The notes beneath the pieces were generated by a model that worked only from the letters and a program-made list of their open reading frames with translations, was not told the origin of the DNA and did not search any database. This document shows, in pieces, positions 1 through 13,354 of a stretch of 41,271 bases of DNA. Source of the DNA: Smittium mucronatum (lineage: Eukaryota; Kickxellomycota; Harpellomycetes; Harpellales; Legeriomycetaceae); the NCBI GenBank assembly GCA_001953115.1, contig LSSL01000560.1:19077-60347 (forward strand), in the 5' to 3' direction. The position numbers were made by a program, and so were the translations under genes. Positions within the stretch are counted from its first letter, which is position 1, and every line of letters starts with the position of its first letter.

Positions 1-3000
1 TTTGATAGAAATTAAATAAAGAAAATCTTATTAGTTTTTTTTATCTAGTCATGACTGGTAATTTTAGAAATAAGATATAGTCGTTTTTATACGTAGTTCT
101 TTTTATCATAATACTTGCTAATTAGTAGTCCACATTTTTTTGTGGATTGTCATTCGTTGGTACTTAAAATATCCAATAGAATTCATATTCTAGCAAGTTT
201 TAGTTTTTTTAAACCCTAAAGTTTTTTAATCTGTTAATTTAGACTTCACTATTTAGTCTTTTAGCTTTTTCTATATTTAGTCCTTTCAGGGTCATAAGAT
301 GCTTTGAACTTCTAGTTATTTCATCTTCATTCTCCACTAGAATATTTTATGAATTAAACTAATTATGAAGAATTATTTCTAATATGTTTTTTAATTGAAA
401 AAAAAAAAAGATGCATTTTTGAGTTGATAGTCCTAAAAAATTTTAATAAGCATCAGCTAATTGCAAATTTATACTCTGTTTTGAAGACGAAATGGTACAA
501 AGCCTACTTCCAATTGACCCACAAGTAACTTCGTCTGACTTTTTCTCAATAAAATTTTCTTTTGTTGATTTTCCCTTAGTATTTTATTTAAAATTCTCAC
601 TATGCTTTGAATAGACGAATCAAAAAACAAAATTCGTAGATTAAAATCAAGTAGCTAATGGAATATAGCTTTTTGTTAAAAGGGAAACAAAGCAGGGCAA
701 ACTTTAGATATTAATGATTACACAATTAAGCGGTCTGGCTGTTAAAGGGCTAAAAAAGGATCATTTTATTCGGATAAGTTATGCTTATTGACTTTTATAT
801 TTTTTTTATTGGCTTAATTGAAAAGATTTTGGCTAATTAAATATCTTTTTCTATCTTAATTCGAAAATAAGCATCAATTTCATAAAAAGTGTGTCATTTC
901 ATAAAAACTGAGTTTGTTCATAAAGCCTAGATTTTTAATAAAGGCCATGGGGAATTAACGGAAGATATTTTTTGATTTTAATGCTCAGTTTTTCACAAAT
1001 TGAATCAGAAATTAATAAAAAAAATACGAATTTGTTTAATTAATCTCTAGTGACGAATTAAGTTGATAAAAGAATTTAATAGACCAATAAATTCAAAATA
1101 ACTCGAAAATATTACTTATTTCGGACATTTAATTCTTTAAACGTACTTTATTACGATACTTTCTCTATATTATTGAAATTTTATGAAATTAAGTTTAAAA
1201 AAGCTTTCAACACCAAGTAAAAATGTTTAAATATCTAATTTTTATATTTTGATCCAAACCGCGTCCAAAATTTAATACATATGTGTGTGTAGGTGTTCTG
1301 CACTCCGTGTTGTTTTTGGGGCTCAATATATCAGCTGTGCTAGCCAAAATTTTAGTAAAAACTTGTTTTTAAGTATAATATTATTATTATAAAGGTTATA
1401 TTACAACAACTATAAGAAATGGACAGGTAATTGTATTATAAGTAATAATAAATGGTAATAAATTTAGTGTTATCAAATAAACAAGCATCCTTAAGAAATA
1501 ACTCGGGTACGAAGATGTATGTTAAAAATTTCACACTTTGTTTTTGGTCTTTACTCGAGGGTTTTTATACGACTTATTTATTAAAAGTTCTGTATTTAAT
1601 TTCATAAGCTCAAAGTCGCTGCCTAAATATTATTTTTATAAAGAGTAAGCCTATTTGTATTCAGGACTTGTAATTTATTTTATTTAAGGTAAAATCGAAT
1701 CGATATTGGTCTAATAACACTAGTACTGATTTTATTCATCATGGATGAATAGATCTATAAAGAAAATATTCCTTTTATTTCAATGCTTAATGTGAAATCA
1801 CTTCCACATATGCATGATAGCACCTTTGCATTAAAAAAAAATGAGTAAAAAGTTTAAATGGTATTTTACTTATTTTAATTTAATAAGTTTCTTTTTTTAT
1901 ATACAGTTTTTACATTAAAATATTTATCCCGATTATTTTTGTGATTTTCAAATAAAATCTTTAATAAATAAGAATATTAACTATAATATGAATAATATGA
2001 ATAAATTTTCTTTCAATTTGAGCTTATAAAAACTTGTAAAAAAAAATCTTTATTTTAGGATAGATATATATTTATAATAAAAATTCAATTACTATACGGA
2101 AACTTCTTTTAACTAAAAAAGGTATGTTCCTTTGAAAAATTTTACTAATAAAAAAACAGTTTCGAATTTAAATGTTTATATTCTTAAATAACTTATTTGA
2201 AAAAACGATTTTTCTAATTTTAATAGCAATTTCGGATTATTTAACTGTGAATTTTGAAAATCTATTCTCCAAAAGCCTAATCGAAATTGGAATATAATAC
2301 ATGTATTAGATATTGGAGATATTTTAGATATATTTTGATAGTGAAAAATGTCTTTGATTCAATATAAGCTCGTATGAATTATTAAATTTTCAACTTCTAA
2401 AAAAGCATCGGGATTTAAAAATGGAATTATTAAAAAAAATCAATGAGCTTATTGTGAATATACGCTATTAAATTACCAAAATCAAAGGAAAAAAAACATT
2501 TATAACTAATAAATATGAAAAATATCTATAAACCAATTATGAAAAATATACCATTTTTATAAATTCATTAGGCTACCAGTGAAATTGAGGCCTTTAAAGT
2601 GGTTAAAGGCTCAACATTGTATAATATTCTAAATAAAAAAAATATTTCCAAGTATTTATAATTTTTTAGAAAATGTTACAATAATAGGATATAATTTTAA
2701 GAATCCACTAAAAATGCTATGATAGGTTTACTTTGTACTAAAAGCGTTTTATTGGATAGTTTAAATTAATTTGAAAATAAGCACTATTTTCAAAAAAGCG
2801 TAAATTTTTCAACTAAACGCATTTTATTTAAAATGGATTCTTCATCTTAAAGTTATACTATTTATCAACTTTATGATTAGTTCCCATTCATTTTCATAAA
2901 ATCCATCGAAAATAACTCCAATTAATAAAAAGATGGAATTTTTTAAATTAGTTCCATTTTTTATCAAAATAAAATTTTCAAGTTTTTATTTAGGTATTTA

Positions 3001-5313
3001 AATTTATCTAGTTATTAAAAAAAATCACCTTGTGCAATAAATAATAAATTATGAATAAATCAGAGATCCATAAATATAATTATCGATCTATGTATAACTT
3101 ACAAATTTATTCTTCAGCAATTTGACGCCTAAGAGAATAAATTTTTTACAACAAAAAATACGAATTTATGTCATTTATATTTTAGTATTTTCATACTTAT
3201 TATTCATATTTTTAGCTTCATTTATTTCTAAATAAAAGATACGCATAATTTTTTTTAAAAAAAATAAAAACAAAGACTTTTTATTATAAAAACTCATTTT
3301 AATTTTTCAAAATCATATGTTGAAATAAGAGTATCTTAATTATTTTTTATAACAAAATTTGAGTTTAAATCGTACTCAAAATAAAAATTTAATTTATACT
3401 TAGCTTTTCCTTCATAAAACTTACTGATATTAGAATTTTAAGCCTTAAATTGATGTATCAAAATCACATATCTTATCATTTATTTTCTATAATGTACACA
3501 AAAAAATCCAATTTTTAATCAGCAGGTTTTAAATTCTAATTTGGAATTTTTTACCCAATTCGATTCAAAAATTAAAAATTATTATAAGCATATTATAAAG
3601 TTAATAAAATATATAATTTGAAAAAAAAGCATTCATTTTGAATAAAGCTCGTTTAATTGAAAATTTTACTTTTTTGAAAATGAGGCTCATTTTAAAACTG
3701 ATTTAAATCATTGGATAAAACGCTTTTATTACAAAATTAATTATCATAACATTTATAATGAATTTTTAATGTTATAAAAAATTATTTTAACGCTTTTTAA
3801 AGAGTTTTTAATAATTGGAACTATTTTGTTTTATTTGTAATTATATCCGATTTCGAGCCTTTAACGCCTTTAAAGACCTCAATTATACTTGTAGCATATT
3901 ATAAGTATAATGATAAAACTATAAATATTAATTCTAGTATAGATTTTTGAATAAAAAAATTTAAGGATACAGAAATGATTTAAAAAATCTAGCGCAATGT
4001 ACCCCCAACCCCTATAGAAAAAACATTAGGCGGATTCTTTGTAAATTAAATTGTAGTTTAAAAAATCAATTTTCGGAATTATTTAATAGTGAATAAAAAG
4101 TTCTAGATTCTGATTTAGTAAAAATTCAACATTTTGTGAAATCTCTCTATTTTAAAAATTGAAAAGGCATTAAGGTGGTTTTTTATAGAATGAGCATTTA
4201 AAACTTTATCATATAATAATAAAGTGCCAACAAACATAAAAAACCTAAAATTTGTTAAAATTAAACTTAAAAAAATAAATAATTAGTAAAAAAAACACTT
4301 TAATTCATTTTTAAAATCATCTGTCTTTTATTTCGTTTTATTGAAAATTATTTCATACTAAAACTTTGGCTCTTATCAAAAAAATTTCAGAAATAAAGAT
4401 GGAAATTAATAATCAAAAAATTTTAATTGTCAATATTCTTCGATTATCGAGTTTTTCTAAAAAAAATATATGAAAAAAATATTTTTGTTTGAATTTTAGG
4501 CGATTTTTTTTTTTAAATAAATAAAATCTTATTTTTGAAAAGTTTTTTTTATAATATCTCAAAATAATTAATTTATATGATTACAACTTGATATAAATAA
4601 TTATATAAGCTTAGATTATCTATAAAAATATTTTTTTACTCAAAATACTGATCGGTAATTATTTACTAATTCCCCTTAGTATTTTTTAAATTTTAAATCA
4701 TTTAAATAATACTAATTTAATTATATATATATTATAATTTTACAATAAGTATATACTTAGCAGTGGGTTTTAGTATAGGGTAAGTAATTTTAAATTTAGA
4801 TTTCTATTTTTTTATATCAATATCAAATAATCTCTTAATAGATGTAATTAATATTGTTCCATCTTTTTTTTCTTGTGAATTAAATAGGGTTAGTTTAATA
4901 ATTATTTCTAAAATTCTATTATTTTTAATCGAAAATATTGATTATAAATACAAATTTTCAAAAGCTGAAAAGTTTAAAAAGTACTCAATAAAAATACTCA
5001 TGATTTTTGTTCATTTTTTTATTTTGATGGTTATTTAATTGTACCATTTTTAACATAAAAAACCTTAAGAGTTAACTGGATGCAAAATATAACTCACTTT
5101 TATAACTAATGAATAATAAAACCACGAATTTTATTTATTTCGGTGTATAATAATTAATCAATCTCAAAAAACATTTTTGAAATTCGAAGTTCTTAAATAA
5201 AAGCATTTTAGTTAGATTATAATACAATTTTTTTATAAAATTATAAAAAAACACCTTCTTATATTCAAGTTATATATTAAATTCTTGAAAATATCTTCAA
5301 ATCATTTAAAGGT

Positions 5314-5364
5314 GGTTTCAAATTAAACTTCTCTATTTAATTATTATTTAAATAATTTGAAACC
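5314..5364. repeat. Perfect 12-bp inverted repeat
   Basis: GGTTTCAAATTA at 5314-5325 is exactly complementary to TAATTTGAAACC at 5353-5364, around a 27-nt loop. One or a few arms of this length are expected by chance in 41 kb of such AT-rich DNA, so this is a structural note and not evidence of function. Confidence 0.6.
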
Positions 5365-6494
5365 GTTTCTTTTTAATGGGATATATATGAATACTAAACA
5401 TAATTCCATTTAAGAATAATTAATTTTTGAAGATAAAGACAAGTTTTTTTTTGTCTTTTTTTTGAAATTTCAGGAATCAGATTTACTTTTAAAATTAGCT
5501 AAATCTTATTCTTGTATTATCTGTTGACCCTGTATATAAAATCTATTATTTATTTTAATCAAAGTGTGATACTTTATTGAAAAAAGAAAATTTTAATATT
5601 GAAAATTTGAATACATAAATTATTATGTCGACTCTTTTAATGCGAGCATAGTTTAATTAATATTATTTAAAGTTTATTTATTAATTAAAAATAAAAAATT
5701 TGCTGTTTAGTCTTAAAATTTAAATAAAAATGAATAATTTTTGAAGCTTTTATAAGAGAAAGGATAAAAAATAGACGAATGATATAAATTTTTAAAAAAA
5801 AACTACGAAAGTGTTAGATAGGGGTCTATTGTAGGTATGTTTTTCAGCTTTATTTATATGAATATAAATAAAATTATATTTTCTGTATTATAAAAACCTT
5901 TGCGTTATCACTTTAGCTTTTAAATTTCAAATAAATGAAGACGATGTTTTATAAAAAAATGAATCTTTTATAAATTTCTTATATGTGTCTTATAATTATT
6001 TTTTTTGTATCTTTATAAATAAAATCTTAAACTAAGATTCTGGAAATTTTATTTATTCAATATTAAAATGATCAATTTTCTATATATTCGAAATCTTATT
6101 TTTTTTTTGGAAAATGTAAAAGCCTATTAAAATAAAAATTAATTGATTTCTATTACCCAAAAGCTTGATGTTTTAGAATTACTATATTAACAATGATATT
6201 TATTTTTCAATAACAAATTAAGTTTAGTTTTTATTTCTATAAAAAATGAATTCATAATATAAAACATTTTTTTATCTAGATAAAAAGTCAACTAAGTTTA
6301 TCTTGATTAGTCATTTTTTTGAATACTTTTTTTTAAATATATTTTTTCCAAAAATTGATTTATTAATTGGGATAAGTTTTTGTATAATTTTTTAAAAATG
6401 ACTAGATCTTATATTAAATATGTAAAAAGTCATAGTTTCCAACACAAAAAATAATTTGAAAATAAACTTTACTTAGACTTATTATTATTAATAT

Positions 6495-6514
6495 ATTTAT
6501 TTATTTATTTATTT
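6495..6514. repeat. (ATTT)5 microsatellite
   Basis: Five tandem ATTT units followed by a T run. A simple-sequence tract with no associated gene. Confidence 0.8.
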
Positions 6515-9500
6515 TTGAGTAATAAAAGGGGAAAATTCCAAACAAAATGATATTTGGTACTTTTTAAGTATTTTTCATATCTCAAAGCTTATTTTTTTTG
6601 AAAATAATAATTTTATAAAAAGATAAACCTAATTTTTCGGTGCTTTTTTTAGTATCTAAAATACTATTCTATAAAAAAATATCTGGATAAAAATTTAAAC
6701 AGTTTAGATATAAAGAATATAAAGAGAATTATTGATCATATTTAGTGATAAAAAAAACATTCCTATATTTTTATGTAATAAATACCCCATTTTATTGAAA
6801 AAGCTAGAAAACACATAAATAATTTATTTTGAAAAAAATAAATATTAGGCTTTAGATTGTGGATGTAAAAATACAATATTTATAGTATCAAAAATACTGT
6901 TTAATTCCAATAATTTTATGTTTATATGCTTATACGACCCATCTTTAGTTTTTTTTTATGATTGCTTCTGTGTATTGTAATGATATTATTTCAGCCAAAA
7001 ACTTGTAAAAATTGACATAATCATATTCAAATATTCTAATAGTTCATAAAATATTTATATCTTATTTAATTATTTTTCAGGGAGATTCTTTTAGAATTTT
7101 TTTTTTCAACTCTAACCAATAATTTCTTTGTTTTAACTGAGGATTAGGTTTTAATTTCAAGCTTATTGGGTAGAACTATAAAAATTAAGTATTAATATAA
7201 TTATACAATAATTCAATATAATTTTAAATGATATTAATTTATGATAAGCCCCAATAAATGCATATCTTTTTTCCAAAACACGATCTTTAAAAAAAAATTA
7301 TTTTGACAATAAAAATTCACGTAAAATCACTAAACAGCCACATAAGAATCGCTTCAATACTAAAATCATTTATTCATAAAATAATTTTACATTATCTAAG
7401 TATCAAATTTATTCAAAAAAACTTCTAAAAGTTAAACTAAAACTTTAAAAATATGTTTTGTCTGATATTTAAAAAGATGTATTTATTTTAAACCGAACAT
7501 TATACATTTTTTTAAAAAATACAAATACTAAATAAATGCTATTATGTTTTAAAAAAGATACATATCTTTTTTATTGTTTAAAAAGATTTACTAAAAATGA
7601 ATTTACCGGTTTTAATTTGGGATGCTTTAAGTTTATAAGCTACGTGAATTCCAAAAGTTTATCGTTAGAATGTTATAAATAATTAAGTTTTAGGGTAAAA
7701 TGCATAATACCTTCACTTATATTTTTTATTTTCAATTCAACTGTAAGATTTGAAATTGGATATAAGGTTTAGTTTCAAATAAAAAAACTTTAAATAAATG
7801 TGATGAGATTAAATATATTTTTGTATCATAAAATTAAAAATTTAAGGGATATTTTTCAAAAAAAAAAAAAAAACTACTACTGAAAGATCCTGAAAAACAA
7901 TAATATATAAGTCATTTGGCTATTTTTTTCTCCGAAGAAAACCCAATTTAATCAACTTTTCACACTTTTGTTATTAGATTTTTTTTTTTGAAAACGATTA
8001 TGATTTGATCTTCATAATTTGATTGGATTTGAAAAATTGTGCGAAAGTTTTTCCATTCAGAAAATTTGAATTTTTTTTTTCTATTTCCATATAATTTAAA
8101 TTAATATTTCTATAATCTTTATATTTATTATAAAAAGAGCTTGAAAATAAGCATATTTGTACAACTGAAAATCCAAAATATCTATAGTTAAAAATTTTAA
8201 GCGTGTGACCATTTCTTAAATTAGTGGTCTTAAATTTCATTTTTTCAAAAATTTTAGATCCAATTTTATGATTTTGTTTTATTTAATCAGCAAGCGTCAA
8301 TAAAAAAATAATCATAATTAATAAATCTAAAAAATTTGAAAAAACTCAACTGATTTAATAAAAATTTCTAAAATATAGGCTATCATCTCTCATATGGGTA
8401 GAAACTTTGAAATTGCTACAATTAAAAACTGTTGATGCTTTTTTTTCTCCAATTAATGCGTATTTCACATAATTTTATTTTTCCTCTTATGGAAATGAGC
8501 TATTATTTTGTGAATTTATATAATCCGAAACGCAATTTTTTTTACTTTTTATTTTGCATTCTCTAAAATGTTTCATTTTTTTATTATTAAAAATATCTTT
8601 TCAGACCAAAGTTCATCTATTTAGTACAATCTAAATTCCTTAATTTCTAATTTTTCTTTCTATTAATAGTTCTTCGGATATTATTCGAATTTTTTTCCAT
8701 ATATAATACAAGAATTGGTTGTATTTGCGTCAATAAAATCAAAAATCATGTTCTAAAATTCGCCACTTTTCCTGTCGATTTAATATAATGTTTTCCTTTG
8801 GTGATTTATATCCACAGAATTAATAGATTTATTTAATTTAGAGTGACTTGAGGTCTTGGATCATCTTTCTTAGTGTCATATATTTGAGTTCTTTTTTTTT
8901 TTAACTATTAATCTTAGCCCATCATAATTAGTCATTACATGTACAGGCGTAAAATCAAAAAATTTAAATATAGATAAAAAAAATTTTGAAAAAAAAAAAT
9001 TATACTGATAGCTATTCAATTTTTTTATGTTTTGAATTCCGGAAGATTTTTCATATTAATTTTAATAGCTCCTCAACGACAAAAAAAAAGTCTTTTATAA
9101 AAAAATCATTAGCTATACTGAATTGAATAATCGATCAAAAAACATTTTGTGATTTTCCTATTTTAAATATGATATATTTAAAGAACAGCCTTAAATTAGA
9201 ACCGTTTATATGAGTATTATCGATAAAAAAAACCTTTTAAACAATTTAACAGCTTAGTAGAAACTTTATAAATTAATTAAAAATTCATCAAATACATTAG
9301 GATTCGGGGGGACTAACCTGAATATTTTTTAAATAATAAGACCTGAAATGAATTAATCGTGTATTTTAGTATCTATATAACAATAATACCTGCAGTAAAT
9401 TTTTTTTAATTCCCATTAATACATTGATAGCAAAAAATAATAATAACTTATTGAAATCGATATTTTTTTGTAGTTGATTTTCTCAGATTATTTTTTGCAT

Positions 9501-9613
9501 AATCTTTATAAAAAAAACTGTTTTGAAGAAATAGCTTTCATTTTCATATTTAGAAATCTTCCCTATATTCGATATGAAACCCTAAACTATTTTATCGCCA
9601 AAAAAATTGAATC

Positions 9614-9641
9614 ATATCTCTGAAAAAAAAATCAGAGATAT
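9614..9641. repeat. Perfect 10-bp hairpin with A8 loop
   Basis: ATATCTCTGA (9614-9623) pairs exactly with TCAGAGATAT (9632-9641) around eight A residues. It lies about 200 bp upstream of a stronger hairpin at 9844-9882. No gene lies nearby, so a terminator role is not supported. Confidence 0.6.
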
Positions 9642-9843
9642 ATTAGAAAAATTTGATTTTAAATCTCCTGAAAAAGGAAAATATATATTTTATGCAATTT
9701 TTTGTGAGTTATTTTTGGATTACATGTTAGAATTGTTAAAAAAAAAAATTTAAAAAAATTCAAAAAATATTTACGAAATGAAAAATCTTTAATCCTGTAT
9801 ATGAGTGAAAATCTTTCATTTTTTAATATAGGATTTTCTGAAA

Positions 9844-9882
9844 AAAAATGAGAACTTTAAATTTAGAAAAGTTCTCATTTTT
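9844..9882. repeat. Perfect 15-bp hairpin, 9-nt loop
   Basis: AAAAATGAGAACTTT (9844-9858) is the exact reverse complement of AAAGTTCTCATTTTT (9868-9882), with loop 9859-9867. It is the longest perfect short-loop palindrome I found. It has the look of a bacterial intrinsic terminator, but there is no gene beside it and the context is eukaryotic. It may be the remnant of a small foldback element. Confidence 0.65.
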
Positions 9883-11826
9883 CGATTAAGAATTTGCATT
9901 TTATTGTATATTTATAAGCACAATAATTACAAGTTTGTATTTTTAAATTATCTGATTGATTCAATTCGAAATATTTATGATTTATCAGTAAATAAAATGA
10001 TAGTTTAACATAATAATAAAACTAATTATATAAACAGAAAAATACTATTATTATAATTAAGCTTTAAAATAAAACATTTTTATTAACCTAAAGACCGATT
10101 TTTATATTCTTGTGAAAAAAATAGTCACTTAAATCATCATATGTAATACTCTTAAAATATTCTGGAATCATGACCTTTAGAAAATACTTAAATTTCCGGA
10201 AATAATTGGTTTTTGTTTAAAATTTTTTTTTCTTTACTAAAAAAATTTCTACTGGGTTAATCATGTAAGGTTATGACGTTAAAAAAATTCAAAATGAAGC
10301 CAAATATTTCAATATCCCCTCTATTTTTTTGTGTTCAGAGTATTCTGGAGTTTGCCGTTATCACATAAGACCCACTTATTGTTGGTTTATAAATTTAATT
10401 TTCCGCAACTTCGGATATTAATCCATTGAATTTCTCTGTGATATATGATATTTCAGTTACTATTTTTTAGCTCAAAATTTTTTGTAATTAATAGCTAAAA
10501 TTTATTTCAGATTTCCCCCTTTGTTTTTGGGGAAAAATTAAGAGGCTCTCGTATCTGAAGTTATCCTGCTTGATTTTTTCTTATATTTAAATTAATCCAA
10601 GAGTCCTCAAAAAAGATGTAATTATTCCTTTCAGGTGGGAATCCAAAGTGAAATATGTTGATTAAACCACTATTTTTTATGTTTTCTAATAATTAATCTA
10701 CAAATAATTTTATATCCACTTTTAGTACCGTTTTCAGTATTTTTAAACCACGATAGACTGATGTCAAAGAAATTTTAATTCAATTACATAATAACAGAAC
10801 CCCTCTTATTTTTTGCTAAGTTTATCGTGATTCCTGCTTTGATATAATTTGATAAATCAGAAAATCGTCGCTAATTTTTCTTGGGTGCATATTAATGTCA
10901 CTAATTTCTTTATTGCCATTATAAATACCTTGATTGTTTGAATCACTACATTACAAACCCCATTTAGTAAAGTTTTGTTTTGTTTTTTTTATTTGGGTAT
11001 TATTTTTTTGTCAATGTTGTAATTTTTTCCAAACGCATTTTCAGCATCATTTATCGAAGTACCATTATTTAAAAAACTATTTAAAAAACTATTTATTTGA
11101 TTTTTTTTTCATATTTTGGGTGTATATCTGCAATTAGATAATTTATCATACCATAGTTTGACTTCATTTATTATATCTATCCATTTATTCATTTATCTAT
11201 AAATAATAGTTATATTATATATATTTTTTGATTACAAGTAAAATTTGAAATAATTATATTTTTTTTAAAAAAAAAATTAAATGCAATTTTTTAATTTAAA
11301 AAATATGGCTATTTTATTAAAAGTTGGCACTTTTCTAAACAAAAAATTCTCTGTATTTAATAATAAAATTATAAGTCTCTTGATTTAAAATTATTCAATC
11401 AATGATAGAAAATCTGTCAGTTTTTTTAAGTAATACCTCTTTTCTACAATTAAAGTGCTCTTTTTATTATTTAAAATCTAGATGAATGAAAATGAATTAA
11501 CTAAATAACTAAATATTAAAAACAAAAATGCGGATAATTGTGATAAATTATGTTTTTATTTAAACATTTGATATATATTCTAACAAATTCTATATAAAAA
11601 AATAATAAACAATTAATTAATAATAAATTCAAAAATAAAGTGAAATACTTGAAAATAGAATTGAAAAAATAAAAATTATTATGAAAATAGTAAAAAAAGA
11701 GAGTAAATATCTGCATATAAATAATGATAGATATTATATGTAAAAAAAGTTGCATAAATATATTTATAAATATCATTATATGTATATATATTGAAATGAG
11801 TTAAAAATATACGTGAAATTATTATT

Positions 11827-12232
11827 TTAGACATAATTTAACCGGTGACATGTCTATTGGTCTATTAAAATTTGAACTGCTTTTTCTTTGCCTTAATTTT
11901 CCACTTACTGCACAATAGTCTAATTTATATTTTGACTATCTTCATATTAACTATATACAATTTTTCAAATCGTCAAATTTATCTACTCGCTAATATATTT
12001 ACAGAACAGTTCATCTATCTACAAATAGGCATATTATTTTATCGTATATTTAATTTACTTTACTAAACTATTTGATTCAAATAAGAGCTCATAAAAGAGA
12101 TAACCTTCATAAAAAAAATTTTCAAAATAGATCATTAAATTCTGAGGGTTTTAACTACTATGAAACATATTTTATAAATTATCTCTATATTTGAAACATA
12201 AATAACAGCAAATAAAGATATTTTTTAGAGAT
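11827..12232 (+). repeat. Left arm of long inverted repeat
   Basis: Left copy of the repeat pair of the 11.8-13.35 kb element. The match to the complement of 12953-13354 is strongest in the inner two-thirds (about 12020-12200), and the outer end is soft. Confidence 0.6.
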
Positions 12233-12519
12233 TGAATGATTATATGTTAATAGCTATCAAATTATTAATTACGATATGTTTATTTGTCTGAAAATAAAGA
12301 TAAGAATTTATATTAAATATATATTAGTACTGGTGGGTTTTATGAGGTCCATTTAAAAATATATGACACTAAATCTCCATAATAATCGAATACTCTATTG
12401 ATTCAATGGTATCATTTTGGATAAATATTGTATTTTTTACATCTGGAAAAATTTTATAAATAATCTTTAATTCTTTTTCAAATATGAAAAAAAAAAATCT
12501 TAATCTATTATTTAAATAC

Positions 12520-12551
12520 AATCTTAAAACAAAGAAATGTGTTTTAAGATT
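12520..12551. repeat. Perfect 12-bp hairpin inside the foldback spacer
   Basis: AATCTTAAAACA (12520-12531) pairs exactly with TGTTTTAAGATT (12540-12551) around an 8-nt loop. It lies in the spacer between the arms of the 11.8-13.35 kb inverted repeat, adding a second palindrome to the same element. Confidence 0.6.
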
Positions 12552-12584
12552 TTTTCTGATAAAATACAGTAGAAAATCGAATAA

Positions 12585-12602
12585 AATAGTAATAGTAATA
12601 GT
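12585..12602. repeat. (AATAGT)3 microsatellite
   Basis: Three tandem AATAGT units and a partial fourth, in the spacer of the long inverted repeat. Confidence 0.75.
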
Positions 12603-12952
12603 AATAAATTACATAAAAGTTATTATAAATCAGAAAAATTTGTGAAAATGGGGTATAAAATATATAAAATATTGCAGTTTATAATATATTATTATATTTA
12701 GCATATTTTTTTAGGTTATCTGAGATTTAAAATTTAATAAACTTAACTCCTGCTTGATTATTTTTAGTAAACTTATGAAAATTAACGGTTACAAATACTC
12801 ATAGTGCGGTATTTAGCTTTTGCTCTCAAATTATATATAATCGAATAGGTTTATTAAAAAGCCTCTTATGTCTATCCATAGTTTTTAAATACATAATGGC
12901 GGATATTAAATTAAATTTAATGCATTAATTATACAATTTATATATATATCAC

Positions 12953-13354
12953 AGAAAAATTGCTTTAGTCGCTGTCATATATGTTTCAAATATAGAGATA
13001 GTATATACAATATGCTTCATAATAGTTAAAACCCTCAAAATTTAATGATTTGTTGAAAATTTGTTTTATGAAGGTTAATTTCTTCTATGAGCTTTTGTTG
13101 GTTTCAAATAGTTTAGTAAGGTAAATTGAATATACGCTATAATAATATGCCTATTTTTAGATGGGAAAATCAGGCTGTAAGTATATTAGCGAATAGGTCA
13201 GTTTGATGATTTGAAACATAGTAGGTGCGTTTTGTGGATATATTCAAGATATAAATTAGTCTGATTGTCAGTAGGTGAAAATTTAAGATAGTGAAAAAGT
13301 AGTTTAAATTTTAATATATCAATATCCCTAGCACCCATTTAATCGCCTACGCGG
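12953..13354 (-). repeat. Right arm of long inverted repeat
   Basis: Reverse-complement partner of 11827-12232. Just beyond its outer end is a small GC-richer patch (CGCCTACGCGG, about 13345-13355), which may mark the true terminus but has no clear counterpart at the left end. Confidence 0.6.

Larger units (their letters stand above)
1..11826. other. AT-rich gene desert
   Basis: No gene is supported here. The sequence is dominated by A and T runs, and the longest stop-free stretches (for example about 80 codons at 7998-8240, minus) have the Phe/Ile/Lys/Asn/Tyr-rich composition expected of random AT-rich DNA. What can be seen is an A16 run at 7858-7873, an (ATTT)5 tract, three perfect hairpins listed separately, and rare G or C runs at 4002-4012 and 9306-9311. 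No repeat shared with the 28-41 kb part was recognised by eye. Confidence 0.7.
11827..13354. mobile_element. Long inverted-repeat (foldback-like) element, diverged
   Basis: Two arms of about 390-400 bp face each other: left about 11827-12232 and right about 12953-13354. Read in complement, the right arm follows the left almost throughout with small indels. Shared landmarks include AATAGGCATATTATT, TTACTAAACTATTTGA, AACCTTCATAAAA and GAGGGTTTTAACTA. Identity looks near 75% by eye and falls toward the outer ends, so the boundaries are approximate. The spacer of about 720 bp is AT-rich without a gene. No target-site duplication was found. The short stop-free frame at 11872-12066 lies in the left arm but is not kept open in the right arm, so it is not called. 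The structure fits an old non-autonomous long-TIR element or a decayed inverted duplication. Confidence 0.65.

Noticed and set aside
7858..7873. A16 run as a possible retroposon tail
   Set aside because: No flanking duplication and no AATAAA-ended body of non-local composition. Homopolymer runs are common in this compartment.
7998..8240. 80-codon frame, minus strand
   Set aside because: Phe/Asn/Lys/Ile-driven composition and no motif. Frames of this length are expected by chance in this much AT-rich DNA.
11516..12066. Short frames of 86 (minus) and 64 (plus) codons
   Set aside because: Extremely Phe/Ile/Leu/Tyr-rich, resembling translated poly(T). The plus-strand one lies in an inverted-repeat arm whose partner copy does not keep the frame open.
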